From assembly GCA_004431415.1 (NCBI GenBank), contig QPMI01000614.1, positions 62,001-126,000 on the forward strand: a stretch of DNA of 64,000 nt. The letters are read 5' to 3'. Below are positions 10,190 through 21,390 of the stretch, piece after piece (position 1 is the first letter of the stretch; the number at the start of each line of letters is the position of its first letter). The notes under the pieces are model-generated. The model saw only the letters and a list, made by a program, of their open reading frames with translations, ran no database searches and was not told the origin of the DNA. A program made the position numbers and the translations under genes. The DNA comes from Cyanophora paradoxa (lineage: Eukaryota > Glaucocystophyceae > Cyanophorales > Cyanophoraceae).

Positions 10190-12426
10190 ATGGAGGCCTT
10201 CAGCAGCGGGGCTCCGCTTCCGCTGCGGGAGTCACCTGCACCTCCGCGGGTCGAAGTTCCGCGCGTCCTAGTCCAACCGGCAGTCGCAGCTTGGCGCGCA
10301 CCCGGAGGCGCGCTGCAGCCTGACCGCGGGTTGAGGGCAGGCCTCGGCCGCTACCAGCGGAACACGCTGGGCTTCGGCCGCGCTGGTCTTTGGGGGGCGC
10401 CCGTCCGGCGCTTCTGGTTTGCCTCGGCCTCAGCACGCCAGCGGGCTCCCGAGCTGTATCGGATATTGGCGGCCCAGCGACGGGAAGACGAGAGCGGCTC
10501 GCGCCGGGGCCGCCGCCCAGACACGCCTGGTTCGCAGAGCGCGCGTGCCGAGAATCGCTTGGTGAAGCGTGGCTCTCACATGCTACGCCCGGCAGGCGAG
10601 TTCGTAGAGGATGTGGAGTACGTGGAAGACGAGGACATCGCGGGCGAGGATGTGCAGTACATGTCGGCCCCCGTCCCCGCCCACACGCTGCCAAAGCCGA
10701 CGACCCCGGCCGCCCGCAGCGACGAGGTTATCGAGGAGCTCGAGGGGCCGGGCGCAGCTGTTCGGAAGCCGCGGAAGGGGCCGGTGCAGTCTGTGAACGA
10801 CATCTTCTACTCGACCGGCATGATGCGCGACGGCGACACAAGCGATTTCACGTGAACGCCCCGCCGGTTCGCTGGCTTCCGCGAGCTGACCCCTTGTGCT
10901 CGAAGCGATGCGGGCGGGCGGCCTCCGCGGCGGCGAGCAAGCCGCGTCGAGCGATACGACGCGCTGAGCGACGAGGAGCGGGCGTACATGCGACGGCGGC
11001 GCTCCTCCCGCTCGGACCGCCAGATCGGGACCGGTGGCGCTAACAGGCGCTCGAACGGTGCTGCCCAGCGCGTCGAAAGCGTGCGTCGGCGGCAGCCGGG
11101 CGGCGACCCCCGCCCTGGCGTTGTGCGCTGAAGCGGGGCGCGGGCAGCGGGCGCGCTCGCTCCTCGCGACGTTTCTTTCGGACGGGCAGTACGTCGACGA
11201 GGACGCCGTGGCGGAGGCGAGGAGGACCCCCCCCCGCCCCTCGGTTCCTTTCGCTGAGGCAAGGGCTCCTCCCGCGCGGCAGGCCCTCCGCATCCGGCGG
11301 GAGCAGACGATCATTGCTCTGCGCTTCCTCGTCTCCATCCTCTTCCTCCCCTTCGCCCTCTCCTCTACCGTGAAGACTTTCGTCTTTGGCGCGCCGCGCT
11401 GCCCGGCCGGCGCGGCGCGGTCGGCTGACGGGGCGGGGCAGGGCCGATCGTGGACATGCGGCAGTCGCAGCAGTCGGAGATCTTCCTCAACGAGACGATG
11501 GAGGAGCGCGCCTTCTCCGAGCTCCAGCGCTTCGAGGCCCGCCCGCCCCGCCCGCCCAGCCGGCACCGGGGGCGGCCGCGAGCGTCGCGCAGGAGCGGCT
11601 TCACTTCGAGATGCTGATCGGGAAGATCCCGAAGATGGACCACGAGGCTCTCGAGGAGAAGCTCAAGGACAAGGCCCTCGCCCTCGCCGACGAGGCCCGC
11701 CCGCCCGCCCGCCGGCGCCGCGGCGCGCTGCCTGACGGCGCGGCAGTACCGGCACGAGGGGGCGGACGCCCTCAAGAACGTCCTCTCCGACCTCTTCTCC
11801 CTCGCCGGTCCGCCCGCCCCGCCCCGCCCCCGAGCGCAGCCCCGCCGACGGCGCCGCAGGGACGGCCCTCTTCCTCCTCTCGCGCCGCCGCGAGGTCTCC
11901 GTCTTCAAGGGCTTCCTCGACCGCGTGCGTCCCGCCCCGCGCCGCGGCGCCCCGGGGGCCTGAGGGGGCGGGCAGTCGATCGTGGGGATGTCGGACACGG
12001 CCAAGTCGTTCATCATCATCATCCTCTCCGACATCCTCGTCGGCTTCCACTCCCCGCACGGGCGCGCCCCGCCCCGCGCCCCACCCCGCACGCCCGCCTC
12101 ACGCCCCCCGCAGCTGGGAGGTTCTCATGGAGAACTGGGCCCGCCACTGGGGCATCGGCGAGGCGCGCCTCCCCCCGCACCCTCTCGCTCGCCCGTGCGA
12201 CCCCCCCGCGCAGAGCCGGGAGTTCATCTTCGTCTTCATCGCCACCTTCCCCGTCATGGTGGTGCGCCCCGCCCCGCCCCCGTTGCCCCCCGCGCCCGGC
12301 GCGGGCCGACGAGGCCGGCCCGGGCGGCGCGCGCAGGACTGCCTGCTGAAGTTCTGGATCTTCAACTACATCAACCGCATCTCGCCCTCGTCCGTTGCCA
12401 CGTACCGCGCAATGAACGACGGATGA
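10190..12426 (+). CDS. CemA/PxcA-like chloroplast envelope protein, nuclear encoded
   Basis: The C-terminal exons assemble into a full CemA domain: EQTIIALRFLVSILFLPFAL, VKTFVFG, IFLNETMEERAFSELQRFE, ERLHFEMLIGKIPKMD, YRHEGADALKNVLSDLFSLA, LFLLSRREVSVFKGFLDR, DTAKSFIIIILSDILVGFHS, SREFIFVFIATFPVM, and KFWIFNYINRISPSSVATYR, ending at a TGA at 12424-12426. CemA (plastid) and PxcA (cyanobacteria) are inner-envelope or plasma-membrane proteins linked to light-dependent proton extrusion; land plants also have nuclear homologues that localise to the envelope. The 10190-10860 N-terminus is basic, then acidic, with no obvious match, and likely carries the transit peptide. At least four introns here need GC donors (11537, 11695, 12062, 12163). 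The overall family call is strong; exons between 10860 and 11190 are uncertain. Confidence 0.88.
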
Positions 12427-13111
12427 GCGGCCGTCCCCTCGGCGACTCTCGCCGTTTCTTTAAATTCCTTCTAGCCCTAGTCCCGGGGTAGCGTAGGAGT
12501 TCTTTAGGTATGTACCGATGCTGTAGGTATAATCTACATCTCTATCGAACAGCCTGGCAGCGCGCGCGTTGCCCGGCCGCCGTTGCCGCAGTGCCGCCGC
12601 CGCGGCCGCACGCTCAAGAAGGTTAGGCCTGAGGGGACCTTTAGTTATGTGCAATCGATGCATACTAACGGATTACCGGCGCTCAGCGGCTGGAATAGCA
12701 TGCGCATGCGCATGCGCAGTTCACGTCGACCGAAGCCTTGCATTTGGCTGCCTTGCTATGACAAGGGTATTGTATCGTACTACACCGTGCGGTACCCCGG
12801 CCGGCCGCCACAGCCCCCCAGATCCCCCATCGCATCTGCGGCGCACATCGACATATTTAGACTGCGACCACTCTCTGGACCGAAGTCACGACTACTTCGT
12901 CGCATCGGCCAGCAGCGCGACTCTTGCTTCAGGCGCCGGCAATGGCGTTCATTGCCGCGCTCCCGGCCGTACGTATCTGTGCTGGAGTGCCGGCGACGGC
13001 CGGCCGGCCGGCGACGCCAGCGGACGGCACCCGCGCGCAATCGGCCAGCAGGTACCGCTCCCAGCTCAAAGTTTCTAAAACCCGACCTCTCACGGTCTGC
13101 ACGCAGGGCTG
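12427..13111 (+). other. Intergenic, nothing recognised
   Basis: No supported gene. It contains alternating cgcatgcgcatgcgcag sequence near 12702 and scattered palindromic sites. Part may be the 5' UTR or leader exon of the following nucleotidase gene. Confidence 0.4.
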
Positions 13112-15903
13112 ATGCTTCAACGTCCAGCGCACGGCTGGCCCGGCGCGAGCTGCTGGGGTCGGCTCTCCCGCTCCGCCGCCGCTTGTTTGGCTCGACCGGC
13201 TGCGGTGCGGCGAACGTGCTGCAAAGCATCACTGCAGTATCTCAAACCGCACTCGCCGACAATATATGCAGAGGGCACGGAGCGGCTGCTCGTTTTTGCC
13301 AAGGCGTCGAAGAAGGGCGGCAGCCGCTCAAAGACCCCCGCGCCACAGGCGGATCTGATCGAGAGCAAGGCTGAGGATCAAAGGGATCGTGCGCCTCTCC
13401 GCCCGCTCTCGAAGAGACTGTGGCGGACCGCTGACCACTTCAGCAGGGCTAACTGAGATCCGAAAGGGGATCGCGCGGCAATCGGTGCTGGTGAACCCCC
13501 CGCCGGCGCATCCGCACGAGACGAAGATCAAGTCCGCCGCCGCCGCCGACTTCGACGAGCAGGAGGTCGGCGCCCGGCGCTATCGCTGCGCCCTCCGCGC
13601 CGCACGCTGCCGCTGACCGGGCGACGGCGGCGACGAACAGTTCATTTACTCGCACGCAATCTTTTGCAACCGCTCGCTGGACTTCAAGCAGATTAAGTGC
13701 GTGGGCTTCGACATGGACTGTGCGCCCTTTCCTTCCTTTTCGCTCCTCCTGCGCCCTGCCGACGCGGAGGCAGACACGCTGGCGGTGTACAACCCTGACA
13801 CATTCGAGCGGCTCGCCTTCGAGTCCGCCCGGGAGAAGCTGGTGCGGCGCAGCCGCCGCGCGCCGTCGGAGCGCCGGCCCACGGCGCCGCGCGGGGCAGG
13901 TGGCGATGGGGTACCCGCGGGAGATCCTGGAGTGGGACTTCGACCCGCACCACGCGGTGCGGGGCCTCATCATCGACAAGGCCCGCGGCAACATCCTCAA
14001 GGCGCGGCCCGCGCCCCCGGACGGCGCCGCCCCGCGCCTGAGGCGGCGCAGATGGACCGGCACAAGTACGTCAAAGTCGGCTTCCACGGCCTCCGCATGC
14101 TCTCCAAGGTACCGCGCCCCCGGCCCCGTCCCCGCGGCGCGCCAACGCTCCCCCAGGAGGAGCGCCGCCGCCTCTACACCAACTCGCGCAACACCGCCGA
14201 CTCGTACACGGTCCGCCCCGGGCCGCCTCGCAGCGCCCGTGGCGGGGCTGAGGCGGGGCGCGGCAGGAGCCGGCGTACGCGCTGGTGGACACGTGGTTCA
14301 GCCTGACGGACGCGTACCTCTACTCGCGGCTGGTGGAGCACAAGGAGGGCGCCCCGGAGTCGATCGAGCGCTCCTTCGCCGAGATCTACAGGGACGTCCG
14401 CGCCGCCGTCGACCTCTGCCACCGGCCCGCCCCGGCCCGCCCCCCCGCGGGGCCTCCCCGGCCTGACGGGGCCCGCAGGGACGGGTCGATCAAGGAGAAG
14501 GTCTGCCAGGACCCCGGCCGCTACATCGTGCGGGACCCGAACCTCGTCCCCACCCTCAAGCACCTCAAGAAGGCCCGCCCCGCCGCGCCCCGGCCCCGCC
14601 CGGGCGCCCCCCTTACGCCGCGTCAGGTCGGCAAGAAGCTTTTCTTGGCGACGAACTCGCTGTGGGGGTACACGCACGCGGTGATGAACTACATCTGCGG
14701 GGAGGGCGAGTACGACCCGGAGAACCTGAGCGAGGAGTGGCTGGAGCTCTTCGAGGTGGTCATCACGGGTGCCGCCAAGCCGTCTTTCTTCATGTCGGCG
14801 CCGCCGCTCTACGAGGTGCAGCCGGAGACGGGCCTGCTGCGCAACGTGGACGGCGTCGGCTTCCCCGAGGGGGCCAAGGTCTTCCAGGGCGGCAACTACG
14901 ACCACGTGCACTCGCTGCTCGGCGTCGAGCGCGGCTCCGAGGTCCTGGTGCGCCCCGCGCCCCGCCGCCCCCGCGAGGCGCAGCCGGCCGGTGCGAGGGG
15001 CGCGGCGGCAGTACGTGGGGGACCACATCTACGGGGACATCCTCCGCTCGAAGAAGGAGATCGGGTGGCGGACGATCCTGCTCGTGCCCGAGCTCGAGCA
15101 CGAGATCGAGGTGCTGCACCGCAACCGCGAGGACCTCATCCGCTTCGACGAGCTCCGCCACCGCCGCGACGCCCTCGACGACCGCATCCAGATCCTCCGC
15201 ACCTACATCGAGGAGGCCGGCGCCCCCGACCTCCAGGCCCGCCCCGCCCGCCCCGGCCCCGCCCCGGCACCCTTGAGCCGCCCCGCAGAAGGGCTCCGGC
15301 TTCCGCCTCGTGGGCGCCAACGCCTCCGTCCGCTCTTCCTCCTCCGCGAGGCCCAAGGGGTCCGCCCCCCTTCCCGCTGCCCGCGTCCGCGCAGCGCGCT
15401 TGAGCGGGGCGCAGGCGGCGGGGCGGGGCGGGAGAGGCTGGCCGCAAAGCGCCGAGCGGGGAGGAGCTGGAAGGGCGGCTGGCGAGGCTGAGGGCGGCGT
15501 ACCAGGAGACGCACACAGAGCTCTGCGAGCTCCTCCAGGCCCGCCCCGCGCCGTCCCGCCCGCCGCCGCCGCCGCCGCCGACGCGGGGCGCAGCGGTACC
15601 ACGAGAAGTTCCACCCGGTCTGGGGCCAGATGCTCAAGACGGGGTACCAGAACTCGCGCTTCGCGACGCAGATGGAGAACTACGCGTGCCTGTACACGTC
15701 TCGCGCCACGAACCTCGTGAGCGCCACCTCCCGCATCAACGTGGCCTCGCTGAGCGCTTGTCTGCCCTCGACAGCGCTTCATCGCCCCGAACAAGCACTT
15801 CCGCTGCTCGCGGGACGTGATGCCGCACGACCCCTTCTGGACGGTCGGCCCTGCCGAGGATGGACTTGAGGAGGACGACGGCTTCCTTCACGCCCTCCTC
15901 TGA
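13112..15903 (+). CDS. HAD-family cytosolic-type 5'-nucleotidase (NT5C2/NT5DC-like)
   Basis: Exons join into the IMP/GMP-specific 5'-nucleotidase family, which hydrolyses purine nucleoside monophosphates. HAD motif I is split by an intron: [20 protein letters not shown], then [19 protein letters not shown] (13620-13835). Then follow [82 protein letters not shown] (motif II region), [34 protein letters not shown] (motif IV, GDH) and [19 protein letters not shown], with a stop at 15901-15903. The catalytic nucleophile Asp, the ATNS Thr/Ser and the GDH aspartate are all present. The N-terminal extension (13112-13615) is basic and Ala-rich and could be a targeting region; its start is uncertain. 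Five introns here require GC donors. Confidence 0.9.
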
Positions 15904-17024
15904 GCACCCGCCCACCTTCGGGCACTGTACTTATACTCCCAGGTTGCCAGGCTGCGCCCCAGTGGCTCCGTGCCAGCTGCAGGGCGTGGTTCGCCAAGGC
16001 CTGTGTATCATACCCTAAATCGCCTGGCCCCAGCTTGTCGCCACACACATGGCGTTCTGGCCCCCAGCCCACTGGGCTCCCTGTCGCTTGTGGCGCGGCA
16101 GGCTCCCAGATGTAACGAATTAGGTTTCCTTCCTCGTATATAGGAGAGCGTGGGGGGAGCCCCCCCGCTGTGCGCCGCAACGCCCTCAATTGCAAGATGA
16201 TCTCTGTATTTGTCAACGTTTAACGCCACGGCGTTGTGACATGTCTTGCTGTCAAGTCGGAGCTTGAGTATAGTCTTCATCCTCATGATCATGTCACAGT
16301 GTGTAGTGTAGCCTATAGCAAGTAGCCCTAGGCCTGCTCAGAACAGATTCACAACCATTTGAATTGAGTATAGCTCAGCGGCTCTAGATCTAGATCTGTT
16401 TGACTCGGTGATTTTAACTGTCACGCAGTGTCCCAGTGTGTATGCATGGCACTGCGGCATACCATGATGCCATGATGCGGATTGAACCGTTGAACTTAAC
16501 GCTCACACTGAGTCAGCGGCTGCATTGATCATGACACTGTGACATACACATTGTGCGTGTATACGTACAGTGCATTTCAAGTTTGCACTCAGTGACTGGC
16601 AGTGCAATTTTGCACTAGTGCACTTCATGATCATGCAAGCTTAAGGCTTGCCCAAGTTGTATATATAGGCTTGCCTTTCAAGTTAATTTGCAATTCAATG
16701 ATTGAAGCGTGAAGTTCATGATCAACGAGTACGGTTCAAATTCTTAACAAAGTTGCAGTTCTAGATCTGTACGAATTCCGAAGTTCTGTACGTACCAGAA
16801 CTAGCTTCCGAAGTTCGGGCTTCAAGCTTTAATTAACAGCCTGACGAGGACAAAACACTTGTTGCACCAGCAGCTGCTCATTCGCCGAGTTCGGCTCGGT
16901 TGCCATGGGCTTGGCGCTTCCGCATGCCTTGAGTTCATCCGACACACGAATTCCACCCCGGTCGGGACGCTCGTCTTGGCTTCCCGGGTCACATTCTCCG
17001 GGTGCCCAGAGACGCCCATAATCT
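15904..17024. other. AT-rich, palindrome-rich intergenic island
   Basis: Base composition drops sharply in GC compared with the flanking exons. The stretch is full of short palindromes (TGATCATG, CTAGATCTAG, GTGCAC) and small imperfect repeats such as ccatgatgccatgatg near 16463. No coding potential is seen. It resembles the island at 33.3-34.5 kb. Confidence 0.5.
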
Positions 17025-17095
17025 GGTCCTGCCCAGATTCGAACTGGGGTTTTCAGATTCAAAGTCTGATGTGCTCACCACTGCACCACAGGACC
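17025..17095 (-). tRNA. tRNA-Gln (anticodon TTG)
   Basis: The minus strand folds as a complete cloverleaf of 71 nt. The 7-bp acceptor stem is perfect (GGTCCTG with CAGGACC). The D arm is followed by an anticodon loop CTTTGAA carrying TTG, and the T arm is CCCAG-TTCGAAT-CTGGG. A-box (TGGTGCAGTGG) and B-box (GTTCGAATC) promoter elements are present. It closely resembles eukaryotic cytosolic tRNA-Gln(UUG). No intron and no encoded CCA. Confidence 0.93.
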
Positions 17096-17129
17096 GTTTT
17101 CCGATACAGGCAGCGAAAATCGACGGGGT

Positions 17130-17443
17130 GTTCAGAGTGCGCCCCGCGGCCGAACGCGTGCCGATCCGCAGGCGAACGCCGGCGAGACGGCCGGCGAGCG
17201 GATTGACGAGCTCATCGACGAGGGGAAGAAGGAGCTAGTGGCCCTGCGTAAGATCCTCGACAATACGGCGAAGCGGAGACACCCACGCACGGTGCTGCCA
17301 TGCGCGTGCCGGTCTGGCCCCTCTGACGGCGCTCGCAGGAGACGCCGGAGGATGCAGCGCGTGCGGCGCGGGCGCGCGTCATGTTCACGCAGGACTGCGA
17401 AGGCGCACGGGAGCTCAACGCGCTTCGACCCGGGATCATCGAC
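17130..17443 (+). pseudogene. Partial duplicate of the LYR-motif gene (3' exons only)
   Basis: This stretch is nearly identical to the 3' part of the gene at 2781-3387, from the end of its exon 1 into exon 3. It includes both introns, so it is a DNA-level duplication and not a retrocopy. The first intron is shortened. Exon 2 is still intact (GERIDELIDEGKKELVALRK), with mostly silent changes (cggattgacgagctcatcgac versus cgaattgacgagctgatagac), but exon 1 with the LYR motif is absent. The similarity ends at cgggatcatcgactatagc, where the copy runs into a short tagctatagc repeat. It starts 35 bp beyond the tRNA-Gln gene. Confidence 0.8.
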
Positions 17444-17980
17444 TATAGCTATAGCTATTATTCTAGCTGCCGCAGTGCGTGACATCAATCTAAGTCTAGC
17501 TGTCGCATGCGCAGTGCACGGCTTGCGCGACGCGCGGAGCGCGTGCGTGTGTCCCCCACTGGGCCATGCGGAGCGCTACGCGCTGTTACGGCTTGCAATT
17601 GCGCGACGCGCGGAGCGCGTCTGATTCGCGCCCGGATCCGGACGGCCTCATCGAGGGCCACCACGTCACGTGCATCACGTGCAGGTGGAGATTATGCCAC
17701 GGTGCGTTGCTAGCCGATCCCTCCACACGGGGGAGGCCGCCTGCTCGCTTGGCCTATAGCTACTCTAGCCGGCGCCTACTTGGGATCCGGAGCTGCGCTC
17801 GTCGACCCTGAGCGCTTGCGCCAATTGCAACAATGACATTGCAATTGATTGATATTAAATGTGACATTAACATTTACGTACATGCAAAATCTACTACGTA
17901 TGGCTAGTAACTTACGTAAAACACTCAACAAGCTCGCAGGTTAGCTATAGTAGAGTAATAATACAGGAAGCTAGAAGCAC
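17444..17980. other. Intergenic with a small direct repeat
   Basis: No gene is seen. A roughly 20-bp unit (gcgcgacgcgcggagcgcgt) occurs at about 17527 and 17602, each preceded by ggcttgc. It is followed by AT-richer DNA to the end of the phosphatase gene. Confidence 0.45.
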
Positions 17981-19091
17981 TCAAGAGAGCACACAACTGA
18001 ACTGGGAAGGCTCTGGGCGGGCTTCGGGGAGGGGCGGAGCCCAGCAGGTGGCAGCCGCCTTGCGGGCGTTGCCTCCCACCTGCCTCTGCAGCTCCTCCTC
18101 GTACTTCAAAAGCTGTTCCAGAAATCCGTCATTCGGATACACGATCTGTAACAGAAGCAACGGTGAGCCCTGTGCGCTGCCACATGGGGGCCCTGGGGCG
18201 CACGAGCTTGCGGGGATTGCGCTGTGCTGAAACATGGCGAATCGCTGAGAGCAGTGTACGATCGGACGCTGGTTGGCGGAGGGCAAGGGAAGGGAGGAGC
18301 GAGCGGCGGGAGGGCGCCCGCACCGGCCTCAGCACCAAGGTGCCGCTCCCTCATGACGTAAGCAATCACGACTGTGGCAGATCGTCTGCGGGGCGTAGCG
18401 CGTCGGCCTGGGACCACAGGTGGACGCGAGGCGGGCCGCGCACGAGACGCCCGCCTGGCAGTGGCATAGAACGCGCGCCTTATCCCGCTGCATAACAGGA
18501 GTAAGAAGTGGGTAGCAGTGCGGAGTCGAACTCGAAACAGGGAGCGGACACGGGCATTGTCAAAGAATTCAAAAGCGGGGCCGAATGCCTTCTCGCGAAT
18601 CGGGAATTCGTCCTGCTCCGCGCGTCAGGGGTTGCGCGAGCACGGGATCCAAGCGCGGTGGGGAGGGGAGAGGGGGGGGGGGGGGGGGGGAGGGGAGGGG
18701 AGGGGGGAGGGGGAGGGGGGGGGGGCGGACTGACTGTGTCTACAGCGTCGATCTCGCTGTACTGAAAGCCCTCTCCATAGAATACTTGCCCCGTGTGGAT
18801 GACATTCGGCGCTAGGGGGGAAGTCAGCAGCACAAGGGCAGGGGTAACAGAACTATAGCAATCGGCGCTCACCGAGGTTGAAGATGCGGGTTATCCCCAG
18901 CCGACCAAGGCAATCGAGATCCAGCGCATCGCGTCCAGTCCCTGTTGGGCGCCGGCGTTAGCGCCGCTGCCGGGTTTCGCGCGAAACGGCTCACCAAGGT
19001 AGAGGAAGGGTCCGTCTGCCGTCTCGAGGATCGCGCTGGGCTCTGGGGCCGGCCGTGAAGAAGCGGGGATGTCTTTCGTCATTGCTTCCAT
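17981..19091 (-). CDS. Dual-specificity protein phosphatase
   Basis: Minus-strand exons join in frame into a compact DUSP domain: FLYLG (intron) TGRDALDLDCLGRLGITRIF, then PNVIHTGQVFYGEGFQYSEI, DEFPIREKAFGPAFEFFDNA, RDKARVLCHCQAGVS (intron) RSATVVIAYVMRERHL, LSAIRHVSAQRNPRKL, and IVYPNDGFLEQLLKYEEEL. The active-site loop HCQAGVSRS fits the Cys-x5-Arg signature HCxAGxxRS, and the general-acid Asp candidate lies in the IDADEF region. DUSPs dephosphorylate Ser/Thr/Tyr, commonly on MAP kinases. No kinase-binding rhodanese domain is visible, so this is a small atypical DUSP. The start ATG at 19091 gives a short Ser/Pro-rich leader. One intron contains a long C-tract on the sense strand. Confidence 0.87.
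18660..18725 (+). repeat. G-rich tract (C-tract on the sense strand of the phosphatase intron)
   Basis: A nearly uninterrupted G run with scattered A lies inside the intron between the IDA and DEFPIREK exons of the phosphatase. Confidence 0.9.
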
Positions 19092-20005
19092 GAGGTCATC
19101 GAGGAGCTGCCGTGCGGGGGCTCAGGTCGAGGTTCGTACAAATTCGAACGAGGCGAGCTGAGCGGCGTGGGCGCACTCGCCGGAGGACCGCAATTTGAGG
19201 GCTGGGATCAGGTGGCAGGCCCGTTGACGCTGCCGGCTTTCCCTCGCCCTCCGACGGCATTGCGGGCGAGCTAGCTAAGGCTCGGACTACGCCTGCCCGC
19301 GCTTGAGAATGTGAGGCGGATGCTCGAGCGCCCAAGAGGAGGCCGGTGGGAGTTCGAATGAAGGCTGCCGCCGCTCACCTCGTGAAGTGAAGGCTGCCGC
19401 GGCTCACCACTGCCGCGGCTGAAGTGAAGTGAAGTGAACGAGCCCGGAGCTGCTGAGCTGAGGTAGCCCCCACGGACCACGGATTACGGTCCACGATCCA
19501 CGGACCACGGTCTACGGACCCACAGACACCCACAGTGTGAGGCACAGTCACCCACAGTGACCCACAGTCACCCGAGAGAGAGAGAGCAAGTAAAAGACAC
19601 TCCCAGGACTCGAACTCGAGTCTGGGTGGTGGTTACAAAATGAGAGAGAAAAAAGATATCAAATACACGAATCCCACCCCGATACCGGCTCCCTGAACGG
19701 CACGGGTGGGGTATCGCGTCTCAAAGTGCAAAATTGGGGTAGATAGAAGGGATGTCAAGGGCATCCTCATCATCACTAATAAAGACTACAGGACTAGAAT
19801 CAGAAGCAGCGTCAGAGAAGTCATCATCTGTAATATAGATTACAGGACTAGATGAATCTGAACGAGCACTAGAACTAGCAGTCACCCACAGTGTGACCCA
19901 CTGCTCTGAGGGGTACGCCTACAACGCCCAACGAAACTACCCTCGCACCGTTGGCGCCTGAGCTGTACAAGGCCGCGGCTTCGAATTTAGCTTCCGCTTG
20001 AGCGA
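19092..20005. repeat. Intergenic with simple repeats
   Basis: It contains gaagtgaagtgaagtgaa near 19420, a run of (g)gaccacgg/ccacgatcc units at 19472-19525, cccacagtcacc/cccacagtgacc units at 19525-19575 and again near 19880, and a short GA run at 19575. No coding sequence is recognised. A T-arm-like hairpin at about 19603-19625 does not form a tRNA. Confidence 0.5.
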
Positions 20006-20587
20006 TGAAAGAGTCCACGAAAGACAAATTGATCAGCGGGATTAGCGCGGCCGTCTTCGTCCTCCTCTCGATCGTTATCACATTCAGCAGCGGGTACCTT
20101 CGATCGACGCTGGAGATCGGTAACCGGCGCGCTCTGGGTCGTTTGTCGCCTCCTGATTCGCTCGGATTCGCGTAGGACTGCTACCGCTCGGGTTTCTCTG
20201 GCTAAGCGCGTGCTTTGCCGCATACTCCGTGCTGCGACATAGCTGATCGTGCGCGCCCCTGCAGCGCGCAGTGGCAACATCGATTTGACCAGAAAGGTAC
20301 GCCTGCACCGCTGGCAGCTGCGTCCGCAGCTGACGCACTCTGACTCATCCGCTCAGCAAGTTGGCGCGGTTCGGGAGCGCGTTCCGCGTGAGAGGCTGCG
20401 GCGTGTCGGGGTAGATCTCCCCGCCAGCTGGCTGAAACTGGACTTGCAACTGACCTGTGCACAGCAACTTCCCCCTGCCGTGTTCTACGGCATCCTCGTG
20501 GCGTTGATTCTGCTTTGTTTGCTAATGTACGGAATTCACGGCACGCTCGGCCTGTCCTTTCGCGTGCGTGAGTTTTCGAGTGTGTAG
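20006..20587 (+). CDS. Small membrane protein, unrecognised (tentative)
   Basis: A start at 20006 gives MKESTKDKLISGISAAVFVL followed by more hydrophobic residues, one good membrane segment. A GT donor (ggtaacc) follows LEIG at about 20122. A later open stretch encodes PASWLKLDLQLTCAQQLPPA and then a second hydrophobic segment, VFYGILVALILLCLLMYGI, ending RVREFSSV and a stop at 20585-20587. The intron boundaries between them are not resolved, so the two segments may not belong to one gene. No family is recognised. Confidence 0.35.
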
Positions 20588-20854
20588 AGCTGCACTCCCT
20601 CCGCGTTGGAGTTGACGAAGACCCCACTTGTACAGATTTTCGGCCTAGCCCTCGCTATCTCGTGCACAGTTAACACAGCCATGCTACTCTCCCCAAAGTC
20701 TGGTCACCGAATGGTGTGAGTTGTATTTTACGATGTAGAATGTGATAGTATATTTCAAGACGTTGAATGCAACAGAAGACCGCCTTGGTCGAAGGGCATA
20801 AACGTTCCATCGGGAGTCTGGCGTGCAGATGAGCTCAAGATCTAGTCACCAGTC

Positions 20855-21331
20855 TCAGAACGGCGTCGGGGCGGGACCTTCTCGAAGGACGTTGCTCCCG
20901 CTTGCTTGTACTCCGAAACCTGCAGGAACTGGCCAGCGCGCAGGATCAGGCCGGCGCTCAACCGTAGCTATAGCTAAGCTAGCCAGCACGTGCACCTTCC
21001 CCGTCGGCGTCTCGTGGACGATCCCGCGAAGCTGTAGCGACGAAAGCGCATCAGCGGCTTGTATACGTAGCGGATGCGAAGCGGCGCGTACAATCGCGCC
21101 GTTCCGCGGCCACTCCGGAGGTCCGGCGAACGTACCGCCCGTCTTCGGATCTTTTCTCCAGTACATGCCTGCGAGCAGTGCGAGATTTGAGGCAGTGCGA
21201 GATTCGAGGCGGTGCGCCGCCCCCCTTCTATACCTGTGCACGAGCCCGGGTGCCGCAGGACGAACTCGCTCGTACTCATAGCTGATGAAGAAACTGCGGA
21301 TCGAGCGACGAAGCAGGCTCTGAACATGCAA
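20855..21331 (-). CDS. Hypothetical protein, possibly organelle targeted (tentative)
   Basis: An open frame of 158 residues starts at 21331, only 60 bp from the divergent synthetase start. The N-terminus MHVQSLLRRSIRSFFISYEY is Arg-rich and acid-poor, like a presequence. A central stretch GMYWRKDPKTGGTFAGPPEW looks protein-like rather than a chance frame. No family is recognised, and it may contain a small unrecognised intron. Confidence 0.3.
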   Translation of the reverse strand: MHVQSLLRRSIRSFFISYEYERVRPAAPGLVHRYRRGAAHRLESRTASNLALLAGMYWRKDPKTGGTFAGPPEWPRNGAIVRAASHPLRIQAADALSSLQLRGIVHETPTGKVHVLASLAIATVERRPDPARWPVPAGFGVQASGSNVLREGPAPTPF

Positions 21332-21390
21332 CTAAGGGGGGTACAGACTGACAACGCTAGCTAGCGAAGCAAGCGACAACGGCGCTTGCA

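Noticed and set aside
12583-13374. 263-residue open frame upstream of the nucleotidase
   Set aside because: Composition is GC-driven and the likely coding frame of the overlapping nucleotidase N-terminus is a different one.
18505-18620. T-arm-like GAGTTCGACTCCGCAC on the minus strand inside the phosphatase gene
   Set aside because: It lies in an intron next to a phosphatase exon (EKAFGPAFEFFDNA) and no cloverleaf forms around it.
19575-19680. tRNA-like sequence (GAGTTCGAGTC T-arm and TTTGTAA loop on the minus strand)
   Set aside because: No pairing anticodon stem, acceptor stem or D arm could be formed; at best a decayed or tRNA-derived fragment.
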